From assembly GCA_903900775.1 (NCBI GenBank), contig CAIUOD010000041.1, positions 1 through 48,403 on the forward strand: a stretch of 48,403 bases of DNA, given 5' to 3'. Under the pieces are notes generated by a model, which saw only the letters and a program-made list of their open reading frames with translations, was not told where the DNA came from and did not search any database. The stretch is from Candidatus Adlerbacteria bacterium. Its GTDB lineage: Bacteria > Patescibacteriota > Minisyncoccia > Phycocordibacterales > SBAW01. This document shows positions 39,229 through 46,078 of the stretch, one piece after another. Position 1 is the stretch's first letter. Every line of letters starts with the position of its first letter. Made by a program: the position numbers and the translations under genes.

Positions 39229-40932
39229 TTACTGCAAATACTGCGGGGCGTTTGCCTGCATCCACTGCAAGAATTGCCCCATCGCGCCCGGGCTCCCTTG
39301 GAGCGTGCCCGCGGGGCCGCGCTCGAGCACCATGGCGTAGGCATAGCGCGGATGCTCGTAGGGGAAGAATCCTATCATCCACGAATTTTCAAATTGATTG
39401 CTGGTCCCGACTTGCGCCGTGCCGGTCTTGGCCGCCACGTGGACGGCGCCCAATTTGACCGCCTGCGCGATGCCGTCGGTCACGCCGAGCCGCATCCCCT
39501 CGCGCACCACTTGGAGTGCATAAGGAGAAACAGCGATTTTTGTGCCCTGGGGCGAGGAGCTCGCGATGAGTTGTGGCGTGAGCAGGATGCCGCCGTTGGC
39601 GATAGCCGCAGCCTCGCGCGCGGCCTGGAGCGGCGAGACCTGCACGCCATACTGCCCTATCGCCGTGTGGTAGGTGTCGCCGAGGTGCCAGGTCGGGTCC
39701 GCGGGGAAGGTTGCGGCCTTCCACGCCGGGGTCGGGAGATTGCCATCGGCATCATTAAAGCCGGCGAGCCCTGGGTCGCTACCGAAGCCGAACATCCTAA
39801 AGTATTGATCAAGTTTGTCGATGCCGAGGCCTGCTTGTACCGGCTGGCCCGGCACGTTGAACCCGCCGCCGACTTCATAAAAATAGACATCCGAGGAGTA
39901 CGCGATGGCGTGGCGCACATCCACCCAGCCGTTGGCGCGCCAATCTTTAAAAATCGAAGGGTGTGCCGGATCGTAGGGGTTGGGCACGCTGATGGAGCCG
40001 GTTGAAAGAATTTGTTTATTCTCATCTATCACGCCTTCGGTGAGCGCGGCGGCGGCTACCACCGGCTTCACGATCGAGCCCGGCGCATAGAGGCCATTGG
40101 TGGCGCGATCGAGAAATGGCCGGCGTGAATCGGCATTGATAGCCGCTATCGCTTTTGTATCTCCTTCTTCAACTAATTGTTGCGAATAGTCGGGATAGCT
40201 CGTGAGCGCTAAAAGCTCTCCCGTCTCGACATCCATGATGACCCCCGCCCCGCCTTTAAAGCCCGAGGCCTGCGCCTGTTTTGCGATCGCGCTATAGAGT
40301 GCCTGCGTGACACTCGCATCAATCGAGAGCGTGATTTTTTGCCCCTGCTGTGCGGGCTCGGTGACGCTCTGCGAGACGATTTTGCCCTGCGCGTCGGTCT
40401 CGGTCAGCTGGGTGCCGTTTTGCCCCGCCAGTTCGTCATTAAAGGCCTTCTCGGCGCCATCGAGCCCGATGAATTCGTTTCGAAAATAGGTCCCCGTGCT
40501 GTCTTTCGCAGGCGGCTTCACATACCCCACGACATGCGCGAGCCCGGCAAAATTTGCATACGTGCGGCTGGCAAAATCGTCGGCGACCGACTGGCGCTCG
40601 TTGTAGGCCAAGGGCACGCCGGTGCGATCAGTGATGATGCCGCGATCGGCAAATATGGTCGCTTGTGCGAGCTGATTTTGCTGCGCGCGGGTAGTATAGG
40701 AGGCGCCGTGCACCAGTTGCAAATCGCCCGCACGAAAGACAAGCGCCAAGGCAATCACGGCGAGCACGATCTCGGCAATCGTGAACGTGCGCTGGTTCAG
40801 TGGTCGCTCAATGCGGCCTTCGAAGTGGTCGCGATCGAAGCTCGGTAAATTTGAAGAATCAAATAAAATCTCATCCGGCTGGACTTCATTGCCCAGCCTC
40901 TTTTTTTTATTCCGCCATCTGCGCACTATCAT
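39229..40932 (-). CDS. mrdA: Elongation peptidoglycan transpeptidase PBP2
   Basis: 567-aa class B PBP. Membrane anchor about 52-70, pedestal, then transpeptidase motifs SIVK (APGSIVKPVV), SSD (IAYSSDVYFYEVG, the SxD form usual in PBP2) and KTG (AAKTGTAQVG). Belongs with MreBCD in side-wall growth; mreD ends 23 bp upstream. Start at 40932 because longer frames run back through mreD. rodA is not adjacent. Confidence 0.92.
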   Translation of the reverse strand: MIVRRWRNKKKRLGNEVQPDEILFDSSNLPSFDRDHFEGRIERPLNQRTFTIAEIVLAVIALALVFRAGDLQLVHGASYTTRAQQNQLAQATIFADRGIITDRTGVPLAYNERQSVADDFASRTYANFAGLAHVVGYVKPPAKDSTGTYFRNEFIGLDGAEKAFNDELAGQNGTQLTETDAQGKIVSQSVTEPAQQGQKITLSIDASVTQALYSAIAKQAQASGFKGGAGVIMDVETGELLALTSYPDYSQQLVEEGDTKAIAAINADSRRPFLDRATNGLYAPGSIVKPVVAAAALTEGVIDENKQILSTGSISVPNPYDPAHPSIFKDWRANGWVDVRHAIAYSSDVYFYEVGGGFNVPGQPVQAGLGIDKLDQYFRMFGFGSDPGLAGFNDADGNLPTPAWKAATFPADPTWHLGDTYHTAIGQYGVQVSPLQAAREAAAIANGGILLTPQLIASSSPQGTKIAVSPYALQVVREGMRLGVTDGIAQAVKLGAVHVAAKTGTAQVGTSNQFENSWMIGFFPYEHPRYAYAMVLERGPAGTLQGSPGAMGQFLQWMQANAPQYLQ

Positions 40933-40955
40933 CGTGCGCAGTATACCCCCTGCCG

Positions 40956-41237
40956 CTAGAGCTCGCGAGGGATGCGCGGCCGCATAAAACGCATGAGCGC
41001 GGCGCGCAAGAGGGCGAGGGCGACCACCCCCGCGGTAAACGGCAAAATGACGAATGAAAGCGCGCCCGCGGGAGGCCCCCACAAGAGATCAAAAAAGAGC
41101 CCGAGGCCCACGGCCCAGGGGGAGCGCCCACAAAGCACGAGGAGGATTATCGCCAGCACAGCTCCAGGCCAAAAACCTGCCAGTATCGCCACCAGAGCGA
41201 GCAGTAGCGCGAGCACGAGTGATATTTTGCACATCAT
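40956..41237 (-). CDS. mreD: MreD-like rod-shape protein
   Basis: 93 aa, highly hydrophobic with two or three membrane helices. Shorter than typical MreD (about 160 aa). The call depends on its position between mreC (4-base overlap) and mrdA. Confidence 0.65.
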   Translation of the reverse strand: MMCKISLVLALLLALVAILAGFWPGAVLAIILLVLCGRSPWAVGLGLFFDLLWGPPAGALSFVILPFTAGVVALALLRAALMRFMRPRIPREL

Positions 41238-41989
41238 TTGAGTATTTCAACAAAACGCAGAGCAAACGGGTTGGTGGGGAGTTTGAGATAGATTGTCTCG
41301 AAAGAGTCGCCTTCTTTAGCGGTGACCGCCGAAACCTTCGCGGCGAGGTTCCCATTCACGCCCGGGAAAACGATCGTCTCGCCCACCAAGGCTCCCGTGC
41401 CAGCCGGTACGGTCGCCGTCATCGAACCGCTCCCCTGCCCCACAATATCTATTGGCGTGGCCGCACCATCACCCGATGTCAAAAGCGCGGTGAGATTTTG
41501 CCCCGGCGAAGAAAAAAGTTCTGCGCGCGCGGTCGTTGGATACACCTGTGCGATGGTGCCGATAGCCGACTCCCCGCCGCCGAGGACCAGGTCGCCCACC
41601 GCGACGCCCTGCTCGCTACCGGCGTCTAACATGAGCGTGTCGTAGGGTGTCGCAGGCGGCCGCATGAGGACACCCGCGAGAATAATTTGCTTACCACCAC
41701 TGCGACCCAAAATTTGTTTGAGGTTAAGATTTTCTTGATAGAGCAGATCTCGATCGGCTAAAGCGGCAGTACTCGAGGCGAGCTCGGCTTCAAGATCAGT
41801 GACTTGCGACGATGAGAGCGACTCGCGCGCGGCCATGAGCGGCCCCATCGCACGCCACAAAAGGCCCGAGAGCCCAGAGCGCCACAAGAGCACCATTACG
41901 ATGAGGAGTGCGGTCGCGAACCACATCCACCAGCGCCCGAGGAGGCGCCCTGCGTTCGTATTTTGATGACTACGAAATGTCTTCTTCAT
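41234..41989 (-). CDS. mreC: Rod-shape-determining protein MreC
   Basis: 251 aa: membrane helix (about 23-41), coiled coil (about 55-90), and the beta-domain (AGVLMRPPATPYDTLMLDAGSEQGV, GDLVLGGGESAIGTI). Scaffold linking MreB to PBP2. Overlaps the 3' end of mreB by 20 bases. Confidence 0.9.
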   Translation of the reverse strand: MKKTFRSHQNTNAGRLLGRWWMWFATALLIVMVLLWRSGLSGLLWRAMGPLMAARESLSSSQVTDLEAELASSTAALADRDLLYQENLNLKQILGRSGGKQIILAGVLMRPPATPYDTLMLDAGSEQGVAVGDLVLGGGESAIGTIAQVYPTTARAELFSSPGQNLTALLTSGDGAATPIDIVGQGSGSMTATVPAGTGALVGETIVFPGVNGNLAAKVSAVTAKEGDSFETIYLKLPTNPFALRFVEILK

Positions 41990-43022
41990 ATTCCAACAAA
42001 AGATCCTGGTGCTGTTCGATGTTTTCTAAAATAACGCCGGTGCCGCGCACCACCGCCGTGAGCGGGTCGTCCGCAACCATGACCGGCACCTTGAGCCACT
42101 GATTCAGTAGTTCACTAAGCCCCCGTAGCTGTGCCCCGCCGCCCACGAGCACTAGCCCCGAGCGCATCACGTCGGAGAGAATTTCGGGCGGCGTTGTCTC
42201 GAGAACTTCGCGCACCGATTCGACCAAAGTGTCGATTGATTGTGAGATTGCTTCGCGGATGTCTGAATCGGTCAAAATAACTTCGCGCGGGAGCCCCGTG
42301 ATAAGGTCGCGGCCACGCACTGCGGCCGAGAGCGGCTGGCCGCCTTCGATGACCGAGCCTATGGCGACTTTGACCTCCTCGGCCGTCTTCTCGCCGATAA
42401 GCATTTTAAATTCGGAACGCACATAACCGATGATGTCGCGGTCGAGCTTGTCGCCCGCCACGCGCAGATTTTTAGAACGCACGATGCCGCCCAAAGAAAG
42501 CACGGCAATGTCGGTCGTGCCGCCGCCGATGTCGACAATCATCGAACCGACTGCCTCGCGGATGGGGATGCGCACGCCGAGCGCGGCAGCGATGGGCTCT
42601 TCGATAATGTAGACCTCTCGCGCCCCGGCGCTATGCGCCGCGTCGCGCACCGCACGCATCTCGACATTGGTGATGCCCGAGGGCACACCCACCACGGCGC
42701 GCGGCCCGAGCATTTTTTTGGAAACGCCTTGCGCGCGATTGATGAGATACGCGAGCATTTCTTCGGTTGCTTCAAAGTCCGAGACCACACCCTCAACCAA
42801 AGGGCGCACGGCCGCGAGGTGCCCCGGCGTGCGGCCGAGCATGTCGCGCGCGGCCCCGCCAACCGCCACCACCTGATCGGTCTTGGTGTTGACCGCGACC
42901 ACCGACGGCTCGTTGACGACAATGCCTTTGCCGCGCAAATAGACCAATGTATTGGCGGTGCCTAAATCGATGCCGATGTCGTTGGAGAGCATCGGCAAAA
43001 AACGAGCAAACGGGTTACGCAT
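41970..43022 (-). CDS. mreB: Rod-shape-determining actin homologue MreB
   Basis: 350-aa actin-like ATPase. Phosphate 1 motif DIGIDLGTANTLVY, phosphate 2 VDIGGGTTDIAVLSLGG, adenosine motif GLVLVGGGAQLRGL. Directs side-wall synthesis. It overlaps the proS stop by eight bases; MLSNDIGID (ATG 42992) is an alternative start that removes a ten-residue N-terminal stretch resembling a membrane-binding helix. Confidence 0.96.
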   Translation of the reverse strand: MRNPFARFLPMLSNDIGIDLGTANTLVYLRGKGIVVNEPSVVAVNTKTDQVVAVGGAARDMLGRTPGHLAAVRPLVEGVVSDFEATEEMLAYLINRAQGVSKKMLGPRAVVGVPSGITNVEMRAVRDAAHSAGAREVYIIEEPIAAALGVRIPIREAVGSMIVDIGGGTTDIAVLSLGGIVRSKNLRVAGDKLDRDIIGYVRSEFKMLIGEKTAEEVKVAIGSVIEGGQPLSAAVRGRDLITGLPREVILTDSDIREAISQSIDTLVESVREVLETTPPEILSDVMRSGLVLVGGGAQLRGLSELLNQWLKVPVMVADDPLTAVVRGTGVILENIEQHQDLLLEYEEDIS

Positions 43023-44286
43023 GGGTGAGCTCGCTGATTAACTCTGATACGCTTTGGTGTGTGGTGCGGCCCGAGCCGCGCTCGACGCACTCAAACTTCC
43101 CCGCCGCGAGCGTTTTCTCCGAGACGATCACGCGCAGAGGGATGCCGATGAGATCCGAGTCGGCGAATTTTTCTCCCGCACGTGCATCGCGGTCGTCCCA
43201 CAAAACTTCGACCCCAGCCTCGCTCAATTCGCGATACAATTCGGCCGCTTCGTTTTTGACATCTTCGTTGCCATTCGAAAGCTCTACCAAATGTACCGCA
43301 AACGGCGCAACACTTTCGGGCCAGACCAAGCCCTTCTCGTCGGACAAAAGCTCCGCAATCGTCGCCATAAGTCGCGCCGGGCCGATACCATAACAACCCA
43401 TGAATACAGGGATATCTTTGCCTGATTCGTCTTTGTAGGTCAGACCAAGCGGTTCCGAAAAACGAGCGCCGAGCGTGAAGATATTCCCCACCTCGATTGA
43501 TTTTGCCTCGGTGAAGTCGTTACCCAATCCCAAGTCTTTTTTAACCTCATCGGTGAACACTTCTTTATTGATGGCGATTTTCTTAGCCTCGTTGATATAG
43601 ATGATATCCTCGCCCGCTTCGCTCACCGTTTGATATTCGTGGCTGAATTTACTGAACGATCCGCCGGAGGCAAACGTTTTGTACGTCTTATCGCCTATCC
43701 CCGCGCGCGCAAAGATACGTTCATACGCCGCCGCGCACGCATCGTAAAACTTCAGGTGTTCGTTTTCGTTCTTAGAAAACGAATAGAGATCTTTCATCAC
43801 GAACTCGCGTGTACGCATGAGGCCGCTCTTAGCTCGCGTCTCATTGCGAAATTTGGTTTGGAATTGATACGGATAAGCGGGCAGATCTTTGTACGATGAG
43901 ATGTGCTCGCGCATGAGCGCGGTCAGCGGCTCTTCGTGTGTCCAGCCGAAGCCCACTTCGCCTCCTGTTTTGAACTCGGATTTAAACCACACATCCACCG
44001 CCTCGTCGCTCCAACGTCCCGTCTTTTCCCACAGCTCTTTGCGCTGGAGCGAGGTCATGCTGAGTTCCTGACCGCCGATACCATTCATCTCTTCGCGAAT
44101 AATGCCGACGATTTTTTCAAAAGTTCGGAGCCCCAAAGGCAGGAGGTCGTAAACACCCGCCATTTCTTTATGGACGAAACCGGCACGAATCAAAAGCTGT
44201 GCGTTTTTGGACACTTCATCCTTCGGCGCCTCTCTCCTCGTTTTAGTAAAAAGCTGGGACTGCTTCATGCTGTGCGCATCGTTCAT
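43015..44286 (-). CDS. proS: Prolyl-tRNA synthetase, short form without editing insertion
   Basis: 423-aa class II synthetase. Motif 2 (KFRNETRAKSGLMRTREFVMKD) and motif 3 (GCYGIGPARLMATI) lie only about 130 residues apart, so the roughly 180-residue INS editing domain of the usual bacterial ProRS is replaced by a short linker. The C-terminal anticodon-binding domain is present. Misacylated Ala-tRNA-Pro would then need clearing by a separate factor. Confidence 0.92.
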   Translation of the reverse strand: MNDAHSMKQSQLFTKTRREAPKDEVSKNAQLLIRAGFVHKEMAGVYDLLPLGLRTFEKIVGIIREEMNGIGGQELSMTSLQRKELWEKTGRWSDEAVDVWFKSEFKTGGEVGFGWTHEEPLTALMREHISSYKDLPAYPYQFQTKFRNETRAKSGLMRTREFVMKDLYSFSKNENEHLKFYDACAAAYERIFARAGIGDKTYKTFASGGSFSKFSHEYQTVSEAGEDIIYINEAKKIAINKEVFTDEVKKDLGLGNDFTEAKSIEVGNIFTLGARFSEPLGLTYKDESGKDIPVFMGCYGIGPARLMATIAELLSDEKGLVWPESVAPFAVHLVELSNGNEDVKNEAAELYRELSEAGVEVLWDDRDARAGEKFADSDLIGIPLRVIVSEKTLAAGKFECVERGSGRTTHQSVSELISELTHA

Positions 44287-44294
44287 ATACGGGC

Positions 44295-44300
44295 ATTGTA
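44295..44300 (-). promoter_or_regulatory. -10 element of the proS-mreBCD-mrdA run
   Basis: TACAAT on the minus strand, eight bases before the ATG at 44286. Confidence 0.45.
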
Positions 44301-44346
44301 GCCCCTAAACCCATGCGCGCAAAGGCCATCCCGCCCGATCTATTTT

Positions 44347-45456
44347 CTACGCCGGGTGGATGAGATGGAGGACGTCGTGATACGAGATGACGAGGATGAG
44401 CAGGATGAGGAGCGCGAAGCCGGCCAACATGATGCGGGTCGCGAGATGCTCGGGGATTGGTTTACCGCGCACACCCTCTATAGCGATAAAAAGGAGTCGC
44501 CCGCCATCGAGCCCCGGCACGGGGACGAGATTGATAAACCCGAGGTTGATTGAGATGAGCGCCATAAGAAGGAGTGCCTCACTCCACCCCTGGCTCACGG
44601 CCGAGGCACCTATCCCCGCGATGCCGATGGGGCCCGAGACTTGGTTGAGATTTGCCCCGCCGGTGACTATCCCCCAGAAGAACGCGCCCAAACCAAGGGC
44701 AGTCGCTTTGGTCATCTCCCAGCCGAGGAGGCCGCCCTGTGCGAGCGCCAGGGGAGGCGAGAGTTTGAGTATGCCGACGTCGTCCATCTCGATACCGATC
44801 GCTTTGTGGCCTTCTACTAACCCCGCGACCGGCTTGGCAAGCAGATTTTTTTCTTCGCTCCCCCGCTTGATGGCAACGATAACGCTCTCGTCTTGGTGCT
44901 CTGCGATAAAGCTGGAAACCTGATCGGCAGTGAAGCTCCCCGGTAGCGTAGCGCTCCCCGTAACCACGCCCTCAACTACATCGCCCGCTTTAATGCCGAC
45001 CGTATCGGCGGGCGAGCCGGGCAAAACCGCGACAATGGTGGTGTGTGCGTTTTGTACCGTTCCCCAGCCGATATGTTCGGCCGAACTCGGGAGCCCCACC
45101 ATATAGCCGGCCGAGAGCAAAAGCCAGGCGAAAATAATATTGCAAACGATGCCCGCAACGATGACCGCCGCCTGGACCCAGCGCGAGCGCTGTGAGAAAT
45201 TTTTTTTATCAAAAATAGCCGCGCCTTCATCGGCCGAGGCTGACTCGCCCTGGATACGCACAAAACCGCCCAGCGGGATCGCGTTGATGGAATATTCGGT
45301 TCCCTTAAAGCGGCGCGAAAATAATTTCGGCGGGAAGAAAATACCGAACTCTTCGACCCCGATGCCGAAAAGTTTCGCGACCGTAAAATGCCCCAACTCG
45401 TGCACGATAACGAGCGCAACCAGGAGCGCGATAAAAATGAGGAGTGCCGCAATCAT
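44347..45456 (-). CDS. rseP: Site-2 intramembrane metalloprotease RseP/MmpA
   Basis: 369-aa M50 protease. Catalytic HELGH (19-23) in the first membrane helix, a PDZ domain (about 125-215; VLPGSPADTVGIKAGD), and the third metal ligand in NLVPVPGLDGGR. It cuts membrane-embedded anti-sigma factors and signal-peptide remnants; the ECF sigma factor at 17445 makes a regulatory link possible. Overlaps frr by four bases. Confidence 0.94.
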   Translation of the reverse strand: MIAALLIFIALLVALVIVHELGHFTVAKLFGIGVEEFGIFFPPKLFSRRFKGTEYSINAIPLGGFVRIQGESASADEGAAIFDKKNFSQRSRWVQAAVIVAGIVCNIIFAWLLLSAGYMVGLPSSAEHIGWGTVQNAHTTIVAVLPGSPADTVGIKAGDVVEGVVTGSATLPGSFTADQVSSFIAEHQDESVIVAIKRGSEEKNLLAKPVAGLVEGHKAIGIEMDDVGILKLSPPLALAQGGLLGWEMTKATALGLGAFFWGIVTGGANLNQVSGPIGIAGIGASAVSQGWSEALLLMALISINLGFINLVPVPGLDGGRLLFIAIEGVRGKPIPEHLATRIMLAGFALLILLILVISYHDVLHLIHPA

Positions 45457-46004
45457 TCGGTTATTTCCTTCTCTTTGCGCGCGAGGACGTCATCAAACGC
45501 CTTATTGGCGGCATCGACCTTTTTTTGCATTTCATCTTTGGCGCGGAATTTATCGTCCTCGGGCATCTTGCCTTCGCGCTCTTGTTTTTGAATCTCTGAC
45601 CACACATCGTCGCGCGCCACGCGCAGGCCTGCCCGTGCCTCCTCGACGCGCTCTTTGGCGAGCTTCACCAACGCGAGCCGCCGCTCGCCCGTGAGCTCCG
45701 GGAAGAAGACCCGCACCCCGCGGTCGTCCGAGCCGACCGAGAGCCCGAGGTTGGCATAGGTAATCGCCTTCTCGATTTCTTTGTTGTTGGCGGCGTCCCA
45801 CGCAGTGATGCGGAGTGTGCGCGCATCTTCAACCATCACGTTGGCCACCTGATTGATGGGCAGGCGCGTGCCATAACTTTCAACCACGACACCGTCTAAT
45901 ATGGCTATCGCGGCCCGGCCCGTGCGCACGCCGGCCAGTTCGTTCTTCAACCGCTCGCTCAATTCCCCAATCCGCTTATCAAATTCCTTAAAATTGTATG
46001 CCAT
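45453..46004 (-). CDS. frr: Ribosome recycling factor
   Basis: 183 aa, full length. Start of the first helix KEFDKRIGELSERLKNELAGVRTGRA (family signature; shortened in use), the beta-domain YGTRLPINQVANV, and the long return helices. Splits post-termination ribosomes with EF-G. Confidence 0.95.
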   Translation of the reverse strand: MAYNFKEFDKRIGELSERLKNELAGVRTGRAAIAILDGVVVESYGTRLPINQVANVMVEDARTLRITAWDAANNKEIEKAITYANLGLSVGSDDRGVRVFFPELTGERRLALVKLAKERVEEARAGLRVARDDVWSEIQKQEREGKMPEDDKFRAKDEMQKKVDAANKAFDDVLARKEKEITE

Positions 46005-46010
46005 GCGGAG

Positions 46011-46016
46011 AGTATA
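46011..46016 (-). promoter_or_regulatory. -10 element of frr
   Basis: TATACT on the minus strand, then CTCCGC and the ATG at 46004. Confidence 0.6.
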
Positions 46017-46042
46017 TCATGCAGGTACCGCTTATCAGCGCC

Positions 46043-46065
46043 GTGGCAAGGTTCGACCTTGCCAC
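46043..46065 (-). terminator. Hairpin downstream of the S74 protein gene
   Basis: GTGGCAAGGT / ACCTTGCCAC, perfect 10-bp stem with a TCG loop, 13 bases beyond the stop. No T-tract. Confidence 0.6.
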
Positions 46066-46078
46066 ACCACACTACCCA

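Noticed and set aside
38752-40005. A 417-codon plus-strand frame opposite greA and mrdA
   Set aside because: It lies entirely antisense to two clear genes with full catalytic motifs, has no recognisable domain, and long antisense frames are common in GC-rich genes.
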